Part shown: piece by piece, positions 17,496-25,243 of the stretch
How positions within the stretch are numbered: position 1 is the stretch's first letter
Layout of the letters: the number at the start of each line of letters is the position of its first letter
NCBI GenBank assembly: GCA_002419385.1
Contig: DIFZ01000025.1
Location: 1 to 64,000, forward strand
Direction of reading: 5' to 3'
DNA length: 64,000 nt
DNA from: Geobacter sp. UBA5735
GTDB lineage: Bacteria; Desulfobacterota; Desulfuromonadia; Geobacterales; Geobacteraceae
Notes under the pieces: generated by a model
What the model was told of the DNA's origin: nothing
Seen by the model: the letters and a program-made list of their open reading frames with translations, nothing else
Database searches by the model: none
Made by a program: the position numbers and the translations under genes

Positions 17496-18707
17496 TTATC
17501 TGACCAGCTGGTTCAGCTGGAAAATCGGCAGCAGAACGGCAACCACCATGATGCCGACCACCAACCCCATGGCCAGGACCAGCGCCGGTTCAAGCAGCGA
17601 CATGAACCGGGTCACCGTAGCAACGAATTCCTTCTCGAAGGCCGATCCGGCTTTGGCCAGCATCTCCTCCATGGTGCCGCCCTTCTCGCCCACGGCAACC
17701 ATGTGGACAAGCAGCGGCGGAAACAGGGTGCGGTCCCGCAGGGAGGCGGACAGGCTCCCTCCCTGCGCCAGTTCTTCCCGGGATTCGGCAATGGCGCGGC
17801 GGTATCTCCTGTTTACCACTACATCCCCGGTGATCTCAAGCGCCCTCATGACCGGGACGCCGCTGGCGAGCAAAAGGCCCAGTATCCTGGCGAACCGGGA
17901 AAGGACCAAGCTGGTTGCGAGCCGGCCAGCCACCGGCAGCCTGAGCAGCCATGCATCCCGCATGAACCGGAAGGACTCCCTGCCCATGAGCTTCCGATAC
18001 AGGATCAGGGCGCCGGCTGCCGCCATGAGCACCAGCCACCACCAATCGCGCAGCATGGTGCCGGCCCTGATGAGGAAGACCGTTATGAACGGAAGGGCAG
18101 CCTTGTTCTGCTGGAAGATCACCACGATCCTGGGAATGACGAACGCCAGGAGAAACAGCACGACGGCCGTTCCCACGAAGGCCATCAGCACGGGATAGGC
18201 CAGCGAGGTAATGATGCGGCTCCTGGCAGCCTCCTGGTCTTCGAGGAAATCCGCCAGACGATCCAGAATGGTCTCCAGGGCGCCACTGGCCTCACCCGCG
18301 GCAACCATGCTGACATAGCTTTCACTGAAGACATCCGGTTCGCCGGCCATGGCCCGCGCCAGGGTTCCCCCTTCGGCAAGCCGGGATCGGATGCGGGAGA
18401 GAATCACCTTCAGCTCGCCCGGACGCTCCTGTTCGTACAGGGTGGCAACGGCCTCGTAGAGTGGCACGGAAGCGCCCAGGAGTGTCGAGAGACGGCGCGT
18501 CATGAGTGAAAGCTCCGGCAGGGTCACCCGTTTGCGGAAGAATTTGCTCAACCTCCAGCCGGGCGCATCGACTGTTTCGGAAAGCTCGCGCAGGTGAAGC
18601 CCCTCAGCCCTGAGCGTGTGCAGCGCGTCCTGGTACGTGTCCGCCTCCATGATGCCCGAGACCGGTGAGCCGTCGCCCCTGAATGCGCTATAACGGAAGG
18701 TCGGCAT
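17496..18707 (-). CDS. gspF: Type II secretion system inner-membrane platform protein GspF
   Basis: A 403-residue polytopic protein with two repeated GspF/PilC domains (about 70-190 and 270-395) and three membrane segments (AFVGTAVVLFLLAFVIPRIVV, MLRDWWWLVLMAAAGALILY and ALVLAMGLVVGIMVVAVLLPIF). It has MPTFRYSAF at the start and GEASGALETILDRLADFLE in the first domain, typical of GspF. The start overlaps the end of gspE by 20 bases. Confidence 0.95.
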   Translation of the reverse strand: MPTFRYSAFRGDGSPVSGIMEADTYQDALHTLRAEGLHLRELSETVDAPGWRLSKFFRKRVTLPELSLMTRRLSTLLGASVPLYEAVATLYEQERPGELKVILSRIRSRLAEGGTLARAMAGEPDVFSESYVSMVAAGEASGALETILDRLADFLEDQEAARSRIITSLAYPVLMAFVGTAVVLFLLAFVIPRIVVIFQQNKAALPFITVFLIRAGTMLRDWWWLVLMAAAGALILYRKLMGRESFRFMRDAWLLRLPVAGRLATSLVLSRFARILGLLLASGVPVMRALEITGDVVVNRRYRRAIAESREELAQGGSLSASLRDRTLFPPLLVHMVAVGEKGGTMEEMLAKAGSAFEKEFVATVTRFMSLLEPALVLAMGLVVGIMVVAVLLPIFQLNQLVR

Positions 18708-20259
18708 AATCCTCCTGGGTCACCCGCACCACCTCCTCGATGGTTGTTATCCCGGCGGCAACCTTGGCCAGGCCGTCCTCCCGCAGGGTCTTCATGCCCC
18801 GGGCAAGGGCGTATTCCCTGATTTCACCCGACGGTGCGCGGCGGATTATCATGGAACAGATTTCGGGATCGACGAGAAGGAGCTCATAGATGCCGGTCCG
18901 ACCGAGGGTGCCCAGGCCGAAGCATGCGTCGCACCCCCTGCCTCGGTAAAGCAGCGCGGGCAATGCAATGCCGGGATAGGTCCGGTCAGGCAGGTACTCT
19001 TCGCGGCAGTGGGGGCAGATCACCCTGACCAGACGCTGGGCAAGGACCGCGGAAAGAGAGGACGCCACCAGAAACGGCTCGATGCCCATGTCGATCAGCC
19101 GGGTAACCGCGGTCGGAGCATCGTTGGTGTGGAGCGTGGAAAGGACCAGGTGCCCCGTAAGGCTGGCTTGTATGGCGATCTCGGCAGTCTCGGCATCCCG
19201 GATCTCGCCAACCATGATAATGTCAGGGTCCTGGCGCAGGATGGAGCGCAGGCCGTTGGCAAAGGTCAGGTCGATCCTGGGATTGACCGGTATCTGGCCG
19301 ACCCCTTTCAACTGGTATTCTACGGGGTCTTCAATGGTTATGATGTTCTTGTCCGGAGAATTGAGACGGTTCAGGGCCGCATACAGGGTCGTCGACTTGC
19401 CGCTGCCGGTGGGACCGGTGACCAGAATGATGCCGCTGTTCCGTCCCAGCAGCCGCTCGATCGCCGTGACCCCGCCCGGGGAGAGCCCCATGTCTTCAAG
19501 GGAAATCAGGCCCTTTTTCCTGTCCAGGAGACGGAGGACCACCCGTTCGCCGAAGCAGGTCGGGACAATGGACACTCGGATGTCCACTTCCCGTCCCGTG
19601 ACGATCACCCTGATGCGCCCGTCCTGGGGAAGCCTCTTTTCCGCGATGTTGAGGCCGGCCATGATCTTGACCCGCGATATGACCGCCTCCTGGACCACCT
19701 TGGGGGGGCTCAGCACCTTGTAGAGGATTCCGTCGATCCTGAAGCGGACTTCCACGTCCCGCTCGTACGGCTCGATATGGATGTCGCTGGCCCGCTCCTT
19801 GACCGCCTGGAACAGGATCGAGTTCAGGAGCCTGATGACCGGCGCCTCGTCGGTGAGTTCCATGAGATCACGTGGTTGATTGAATTCGGTGGCAATGGTC
19901 GAAAGGTCTTCCCCCTCCAGTTCCTCCACCACCTCCTGGGCTGATCCCGAAACCCTCGGATAGAGGTGGCTGAAAGCCTCCATGAGCGTCTCGCCCGTGG
20001 TCACGATCACCTGGACCGGCTGCCCGAAAATCCCGCGGATCTCATCCACGGCGGATATCTTTGCCGGGTCCCCGACAGCCACCGCCAGCCAGCCGTTTTC
20101 CTCCCACAGCGGCAGAACCAGGTTGGAGCGGACGAACCCCAGCGGCAGACGCTCAAGAAAGGAGATGTCCACCCTGCCGTGGTCGATCACTGCAAGGAAC
20201 GGCAAACCCAGCCTGGCAGCCGCCGCCGCCAAATCACTTCGTGGACTGTTCGGTATCAT
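18688..20259 (-). CDS. gspE: Type II secretion system ATPase GspE
   Basis: A 523-residue cytoplasmic ATPase that powers pseudopilus assembly. It has an N-terminal N1/N2 region (about 1-160), Walker A GPTGSGKSTTLYA (about 281-293), the Asp box IEDPVEYQLKGVGQIPVN, Walker B DIIMVGEIRDAETAEIAIQA, the His box TGHLVLSTLHTNDA, and a four-cysteine zinc module (CPHC and CDAC). All catalytic motifs are intact. It overlaps gspD by 26 bases. Confidence 0.96.
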   Translation of the reverse strand: MIPNSPRSDLAAAAARLGLPFLAVIDHGRVDISFLERLPLGFVRSNLVLPLWEENGWLAVAVGDPAKISAVDEIRGIFGQPVQVIVTTGETLMEAFSHLYPRVSGSAQEVVEELEGEDLSTIATEFNQPRDLMELTDEAPVIRLLNSILFQAVKERASDIHIEPYERDVEVRFRIDGILYKVLSPPKVVQEAVISRVKIMAGLNIAEKRLPQDGRIRVIVTGREVDIRVSIVPTCFGERVVLRLLDRKKGLISLEDMGLSPGGVTAIERLLGRNSGIILVTGPTGSGKSTTLYAALNRLNSPDKNIITIEDPVEYQLKGVGQIPVNPRIDLTFANGLRSILRQDPDIIMVGEIRDAETAEIAIQASLTGHLVLSTLHTNDAPTAVTRLIDMGIEPFLVASSLSAVLAQRLVRVICPHCREEYLPDRTYPGIALPALLYRGRGCDACFGLGTLGRTGIYELLLVDPEICSMIIRRAPSGEIREYALARGMKTLREDGLAKVAAGITTIEEVVRVTQEDYADLPL

Positions 20260-21988
20260 TCGGAGCCTTCAGTTCCCTGTCCAGATCAAGGGGACGATCG
20301 CCGTCCGTTTCCTTTTCGAATCTGCGCTTCTGCTGCTCCGAAACCATGGCCATGTCGGCGGCATCACGGACGATGCGGGGCGTGAGCAGGATCATCAGGT
20401 TGGTTTTCTGCCTGGATTTGGATGTGGTCTTGAACAGGTATCCAAGGAGGGGAAGATCACCCAGAAGCGGTATCTTGTTGACGGTCTCCTCGTCCCGATT
20501 CTGGATCAGTCCTCCGATTACCACAGTATCCGCATCCTTGACCACGACCGAGGTCTTTGCTGCGCGCTTTGTCGTGGTGATATCAGCAGCAGCGCCCTTG
20601 AAAAGTGCGTCTTTAACCGCAGAAATTTCCTGATAAATGTCGAGCTTGATATACTCCCCCTCGGTGATCTGGGGCGTAATCTTCAGCGTGATGCCCGTAT
20701 CTTTCCGCTCGATGGACTGCTGGGAAAGCCCGGTTGAAGTGAGGTTTGTCTGCATCAGGAACGGAACGTTTTCCCCGACGAAAATTTCGGCTTCCTTGTT
20801 GTCGGAAGTCATGATGTTCGGCGTGGACAGGACATTAATGGCGCCGTTCTGGTCCAGCAGCTTGAGCACCCCGGAGATATTGACATTTTTCACCAGCCCC
20901 TCCAGCACCTGCACCACAGCCCGCTGCTGGGCGCTGGCTCCCGCCCCGAGGAAACCAAAAGCGTCGAAAACCCCGGCAGCTGCGACACTGCCGTCGGTAC
21001 CTGCGCCGGAAACGCCGATCTGAGTGCCGATTTCCCGCAGTTTATCGATTGAGACCTCTGCGATGAGCGCCTGAACGAACACCTGCCTCCGTCTCCGGTC
21101 CAGCTTCCGGATAACCTGGAGCAGGTTCTGGTAGTCTGTCGGCGAGGCCATGATGACCAGGGAATTGGTCGCCTTGTCGGGAGTGATGCTCACCTTCCCC
21201 CCCTCCAGCAAGGACTGCTGGGGGGAACCCAGCTGGCCGGCTGGCCCGGAAACCCCCTTGATCATGCCGTCGAGGACCTTGGCGACCTCGGTGGAATCGG
21301 CGTTCTCCAGGTAGCAGACGTTCACCTTGCTGTTGGTGCTCGGGGACGGAATGTCGATTGCCTTTATGATGTCGAGAATTTTCTGGATATTAAGCGAGGA
21401 ATCGACCACCAGGACCATGTTGGAAGGGCCGAACGAGGCGATATGTCCGTCCTTGGAGACAACCGGTTGCAGAAAAGCTGCGGTCTCCGCGGCGGATATC
21501 CGCTCCAGCCGGATGAGCCGGGCAACATACAGCTCATTCACGGGTGTTTTTTCAGTACCGCTCACCAGCTTCAGGCCTGCCTGCCTGGCTGCCGCCACGG
21601 GCAGTATCTTGTAGACCCGGCCGGCCTTCACCACCGTGAACCCTTTGAGCTCCAGAACCGAGGTAAAAAGGCCGAATGCCTCGTCAACCGTGAGTTTTGC
21701 CGGTGAAAAGACGGAAATTTTGCCCTTGACGCGGTCATCCATCACTATGTTCTTGCCGGTCAGGTCGCTGATGAACTTGGCCATGGTCGAGATATCGACT
21801 TCGTTAAAATTCAGCACGATCCCTTTTCCGTGTCCGGCGGTGGGCAGAAGAACGATGACTGCCAGAAAAATCGCCATGCTTGCGCCGGCAAAACTCTTTT
21901 TCAAGAAAGACCTCCCATCGATTTCAGGGGGCAGGGGCGCCAACTCCTGATCGGGTTCCTGCAGGTATTGCACACTATCTGATTTCAT
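20234..21988 (-). CDS. gspD: Type II secretion system secretin GspD
   Basis: A 584-residue outer-membrane secretin. After an N-terminal stretch of about 28 residues comes a hydrophobic export signal (MAIFLAVIVLLPTAG at about 38-52), then N0 (VDISTMAKFISDLTGKNIVMD), N1-N3 domains and a C-terminal secretin channel with VPFLMQTNLTSTG and VVIGGLIQNRDEETVNKIPLLGDLP. The unusually long start before the hydrophobic segment resembles a signal anchor; an internal ATG would give a conventional signal peptide. Its 3' end overlaps gspE and its 5' end overlaps gspC by 14 bases. Confidence 0.94.
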   Translation of the reverse strand: MKSDSVQYLQEPDQELAPLPPEIDGRSFLKKSFAGASMAIFLAVIVLLPTAGHGKGIVLNFNEVDISTMAKFISDLTGKNIVMDDRVKGKISVFSPAKLTVDEAFGLFTSVLELKGFTVVKAGRVYKILPVAAARQAGLKLVSGTEKTPVNELYVARLIRLERISAAETAAFLQPVVSKDGHIASFGPSNMVLVVDSSLNIQKILDIIKAIDIPSPSTNSKVNVCYLENADSTEVAKVLDGMIKGVSGPAGQLGSPQQSLLEGGKVSITPDKATNSLVIMASPTDYQNLLQVIRKLDRRRRQVFVQALIAEVSIDKLREIGTQIGVSGAGTDGSVAAAGVFDAFGFLGAGASAQQRAVVQVLEGLVKNVNISGVLKLLDQNGAINVLSTPNIMTSDNKEAEIFVGENVPFLMQTNLTSTGLSQQSIERKDTGITLKITPQITEGEYIKLDIYQEISAVKDALFKGAAADITTTKRAAKTSVVVKDADTVVIGGLIQNRDEETVNKIPLLGDLPLLGYLFKTTSKSRQKTNLMILLTPRIVRDAADMAMVSEQQKRRFEKETDGDRPLDLDRELKAPNDTEQSTK

Positions 21989-22820
21989 AATTCATTGTCA
22001 CCGGCTTGCCATCACGTACAAGATCGAGCCTGATCCGGCTCTGCCCCCTGAGGGAAAGCAGTGACTGCATGGCCCTGTCTGGTGAATCTATGGTGAAATC
22101 ATTTATGCGCAGCAAAGTATCGCCGTTATTGATGCCCAGCATGGCAAAAATACCTGACGGCTTGACCTCGGACACCCTGAAGCCCTCGACCTTGCCTTCC
22201 CTCATGCTCGGCAGCAGGCGGGCATCGGTCATGGCCTGCCCCATATTGTCCAGGGATGCAGCAAGGGTCCCCTGGTCAACGACATAGCTGCCGGGGGAAA
22301 TCCGGCTGGCCAGCCCTCCCGAAGCGGGCAGCGGCTGCTCTCCGGGCACCGCGGTAGGCACGTGCAGCTTGAGTCGCGTCCCGCCATTGTCAACTTCCAC
22401 GCTTTCCCTGGTTACCGACAACAGCGGCCCCAGGTCGAATACCCTGTCACCAAGCCTGAAGACCCGTTCCTCACGGGTGCTCCGGCGCTGGATCAGGGCG
22501 AAGGTCTCACGGAAAGAACCGACAACGGTCCCCATGAGAAAAAGGTCTCCGGACGAAGCTGCCGGCTTACCCCGCACATCGGCAAGAAACGTCAGCTTCC
22601 CCCCGGCAGCCCTGCCGAACAGGGCATTTTGCAGGATGGGACCGGATGAAAGGAAGTCGTCATGCCGAACCGGTGACGGCACGGGACCGGCATGGTGAGC
22701 GGGAGGGGCGGAAAATCGTGAGAGCCGGTAGCTGACGACATCAGACAGTGTTATCGCAAGGGCAATGACAATCAGTGCAGATATCACTATATTCAGAAGT
22801 AGAATGGCGTTTTTGCCCAT
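21975..22820 (-). CDS. gspC: Type II secretion system protein GspC
   Basis: About 281 residues: membrane helix ILLLNIVISALIVIALAITL (about 5-24), a periplasmic HR domain (about 95-170, SSGDLFLMGTVVGSFRETFALI) and a C-terminal PDZ domain (about 195-280, FAMLGINNGDTLLRINDFTIDSPDRAMQSLLSLRGQ). GspC joins the inner-membrane platform to the GspD secretin. The ATG at 22820 places the helix at the N-terminus. An in-frame GTG at 22880 would add 20 residues. It is the first gene of the 12-gene operon; I could not identify a convincing promoter upstream. Confidence 0.9.
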   Translation of the reverse strand: MGKNAILLLNIVISALIVIALAITLSDVVSYRLSRFSAPPAHHAGPVPSPVRHDDFLSSGPILQNALFGRAAGGKLTFLADVRGKPAASSGDLFLMGTVVGSFRETFALIQRRSTREERVFRLGDRVFDLGPLLSVTRESVEVDNGGTRLKLHVPTAVPGEQPLPASGGLASRISPGSYVVDQGTLAASLDNMGQAMTDARLLPSMREGKVEGFRVSEVKPSGIFAMLGINNGDTLLRINDFTIDSPDRAMQSLLSLRGQSRIRLDLVRDGKPVTMNYEIR

Positions 22821-22948
22821 GACCAGCTCTTTCTGACCGACAGTGGAATTCCGTTGAATCAGTCTCGTCTCCCCTGCCACACCCGGAGGTCTGTGAATAT
22901 TTCCACATCTTTAAAAAAACTGCAAGCACTGATCAGGCATTGCAAAGA

Positions 22949-22976
22949 TTGATCTTTCCGTCATTCATGGTAAGAT
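22949..22976 (+). promoter_or_regulatory. Possible sigma70 promoter for mqnB-mqnD
   Basis: TTGATC (22949-22954), 16 bases, TAAGAT (22971-22976), 62 bases before the mqnB ATG. The -10 match is moderate. Confidence 0.35.
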
Positions 22977-23038
22977 TGCCGCTCAGACGGTTTCAACCAC
23001 TCACCGGAAAACACGCGCAAAACGGAAGTTGATTGATC

Positions 23039-23758
23039 ATGGAAACAGTCGTCATATCCGCGGCCACTGATGGAGAACTGTCAGACCTCATCGGGAGATA
23101 CGGGGCCCGGCAAATCTCTTGCCGACTCCCCATGGACCTTCATGCCATCCAGATCCTCCGGAAGCAGATACTGCTCGCCAGGACCGGGATCGGCAAGGCG
23201 ATCGCCGCTTCCTCCACCACAGCCTTGATCCACAGCTTCTCTCCCGGCATGATCATCAACACAGGCTGCGCAGGCGCCTATGCCGGATGCGGCCTTGCTG
23301 CCGGCGACCTGGCCGTGGCCTCGAGCGAAATCTTTGCTGACGATGGGGTTGAAACTGCTGACGGTTGGCAGTCGCTCGAACAGCTGGGATTATTTCTCTG
23401 GGAAAAGAACGGCCTCCGGCATGGCAATGAAATTCCTCTTTCCAGCTCACTGGTCGGGAAGGCTCTCCGCATTGCAGACCGGCATGGGTTATTTCTCCAG
23501 CCGGGAAGGTTTCTCACCGTATCGACATGCAGCGGCAGCCGTATGCGCGGAGAGGCTCTCGTCCAGCGCTATGGCGCTATCTGCGAAAACATGGAAGGAG
23601 CTGCGGTAGCGCTTGTCGCGGCACTCTACGGAATCAGATGCATGGAAGTTCGGGGTATCAGCAACATGGTGGAAGACCGCGATCTTTCCCGCTGGGACAT
23701 CCCGCTTGCGATCGCTTCAGTTTCAAGCTTCATCGAACGCTTCCTGGAGAGCGTATGA
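23039..23758 (+). CDS. mqnB: Futalosine hydrolase (menaquinone biosynthesis)
   Basis: A 239-residue nucleosidase of the MTA/SAH phosphorylase-like fold. It cleaves futalosine to dehypoxanthinylfutalosine in the futalosine route to menaquinone. Visible motifs are ISAATDGELSDLI at the start, ARTGIGKAIAASSTTALI, INTGCAGAYAGCGLAAGDLAVASSEI and the substrate-site segment GAICENMEGAAVALVAALYG, which contains the ENMEG found in this family. I chose the ATG at 23039 with GGAAG upstream; a TTG at 23033 is also in frame. Its stop overlaps the mqnD start (ATGA). The adjacent mqnD supports this over a generic MTA nucleosidase. Confidence 0.88.
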   Translation: METVVISAATDGELSDLIGRYGARQISCRLPMDLHAIQILRKQILLARTGIGKAIAASSTTALIHSFSPGMIINTGCAGAYAGCGLAAGDLAVASSEIFADDGVETADGWQSLEQLGLFLWEKNGLRHGNEIPLSSSLVGKALRIADRHGLFLQPGRFLTVSTCSGSRMRGEALVQRYGAICENMEGAAVALVAALYGIRCMEVRGISNMVEDRDLSRWDIPLAIASVSSFIERFLESV

Positions 23759-24597
23759 CCATGCGGACATTATCTCTGGGTTATTCGCCCTGCCCCAATG
23801 ATACATTCCTGTTCTATCCCCTCGTTCACGGCCTCATCGATACCGGGGAGCTGCACTTCAGGGAACGCCTGGAGGATGTGGAGACTCTCAATCGGCTGGC
23901 TCTTGATAACATTCCGGATATCTGCAAGGTTTCCTATCATGCTTTTGCCTTCATTCGTGAACACTATGTGCTGCTCCGCTCGGGCGGTGCGATGGGGAGG
24001 GGATGTGGACCGCTGGTCGTGGCCCGGCAGGGTCGCCACATGGACGGCCTGAAAGGAAAACGTTTCGCGACCCCGGGGCGTTACACCACTGCGCATCTGC
24101 TCCTCAGGCTTTTCGACAAGGAAATCGGCCACATTGTCACCATGCCTTTTCATGAAATCATGCCGGCCGTAGCACAGGGACAGGTCGATGCCGGGGTCAT
24201 CATTCACGAGTCCCGATTCACCTTCCAGAACTACGGACTGCAGATAGTCCTGGATCTGGGCCGGTGGTGGGAATGCCGGACAGGACTTCCGCTTCCCCTG
24301 GGCGGGATCGCCGCTAAACGCAGCCTTGGCGACCCCCTGGTGCGGCAACTCGACAGCCTGGTCCGGGCCAGCGTCGAATACGCAACCAGCCATCCGGGTG
24401 AGGCAACAAAGTACATCCGGGCACATGCCCGGGAAATGGATGACAATGTCTGTTCATCCCATATCCGTCTCTATGTCAACCAGCATTCTCTCGACCCGGG
24501 CATTGAAGGGGAAAAGGCCGCTGCCGCACTGCTTTCTGCCGGGAGTGCACACGGTTTGCTGCCCGATTCAAGCCTTCCGGTGTACGTTTCACGCTGA
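23755..24597 (+). CDS. mqnD: 1,4-dihydroxy-6-naphthoate synthase (menaquinone biosynthesis)
   Basis: A 280-residue enzyme with the periplasmic-binding-protein-like fold that converts cyclic dehypoxanthinylfutalosine to 1,4-dihydroxy-6-naphthoate. It has the N-terminal LGYSPCPNDTFLFYPLVHG that is diagnostic of MqnD, plus GCGPLVVAR, GRYTTAHLLLRLF and the DAGVIIHESRFTF loop. The ATG at 23755 overlaps the mqnB stop, so the pair is probably translationally coupled. mqnA and mqnC are not in this window. Confidence 0.93.
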   Translation: MTMRTLSLGYSPCPNDTFLFYPLVHGLIDTGELHFRERLEDVETLNRLALDNIPDICKVSYHAFAFIREHYVLLRSGGAMGRGCGPLVVARQGRHMDGLKGKRFATPGRYTTAHLLLRLFDKEIGHIVTMPFHEIMPAVAQGQVDAGVIIHESRFTFQNYGLQIVLDLGRWWECRTGLPLPLGGIAAKRSLGDPLVRQLDSLVRASVEYATSHPGEATKYIRAHAREMDDNVCSSHIRLYVNQHSLDPGIEGEKAAAALLSAGSAHGLLPDSSLPVYVSR

Positions 24598-24663
24598 CCC
24601 TGGGATATTAACAGCATTACCTATTATAATCAGCATGTTACACTCTTTTTCACCACTTTTATC

Positions 24664-24693
24664 TTGACAATCGGGGTTGCCTTGCCGTATAAG
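24664..24693 (+). promoter_or_regulatory. Predicted sigma70 promoter for the RlpA-like gene
   Basis: TTGACA (24664-24669), 18 bases, TATAAG (24688-24693). The gene's AAAAGGAGGTG site follows at about 24707-24717. Confidence 0.65.
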
Positions 24694-24719
24694 TATGCTT
24701 CGCCCAAAAGGAGGTGCCA

Positions 24720-25175
24720 ATGGCATTGCTGAACCGAAGGGGCATGCTGGCGCTCACGATCGCCAGCCAGTCACTGCTCCTTCAGATCCAGACACTTCCC
24801 TTGCAAGCAGCTGAATTATTGTCGCATGAGAAAAAGGATAATATTGAGCGAAACCGCCCGGTCCCGGGAGAAATAACCGGCAAGGAAGGAATAGCCACTT
24901 ATTACGCTAGGAAGTACACGGGAAAGAGAACAGCATCTGGAAGCAGGTATTGCCCCAAGAAGCTTACGGCTGCACATCCGAGTCTGCCCTTGGGGTCGAA
25001 AGTCAAGGTCGTGAACCTTGCCAACAAGAAAGAAGTACATGTAACTGTCAATGACCGCTGCCGCAGAAGAAGCGTGCCTTTTATCGACTTGTCGCGAGCG
25101 GCAGCAAAAAAACTGGGATTCGTCAGTAATGGGACGGCAAAAGTCCTGATTCAACCTCTGGACGGGGAATCCTGA
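24720..25175 (+). CDS. RlpA-like double-psi beta-barrel protein, exported
   Basis: A 151-residue protein. The N-terminus has a weakly hydrophobic export-like segment (MLALTIASQSLLLQ). The C-terminal 95 residues form an RlpA domain: GIATYYARKYTGKRTASGSRYCPKKLTAAHPSLPLGSKVKVVN and VNDRCRRRSVPFIDLSRAAAKKLGF. RlpA proteins act on peptidoglycan (lytic transglycosylase on denuded glycans in some species). The SPOR domain of classical RlpA is missing. The usual Asp of the 'ND.GP' region is followed here by RCRRRS, so activity is uncertain. The ATG at 24720 has an excellent ribosome site, AAAAGGAGG. Confidence 0.82.
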   Translation: MALLNRRGMLALTIASQSLLLQIQTLPLQAAELLSHEKKDNIERNRPVPGEITGKEGIATYYARKYTGKRTASGSRYCPKKLTAAHPSLPLGSKVKVVNLANKKEVHVTVNDRCRRRSVPFIDLSRAAAKKLGFVSNGTAKVLIQPLDGES

Positions 25176-25201
25176 AAAAAATCATTGGGCGAACAGTAAA
25201 C

Positions 25202-25238
25202 GAAAGGCCGGGCAATTACCCGGCCTTTCCGTTTTTCC
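25202..25238 (+). terminator. Rho-independent terminator after the RlpA-like gene
   Basis: Perfect 11-bp stem GAAAGGCCGGG / CCCGGCCTTTC with a 6-base loop, then CGTTTTTCCG. It lies between convergent genes. Confidence 0.85.
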
Positions 25239-25243
25239 GTTCT

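Noticed and set aside
17427..18509. 360-codon plus-strand ORF over gspF
   Set aside because: It is rich in His, Gln and Gly as expected for a shadow frame, and the other strand codes for intact GspF.
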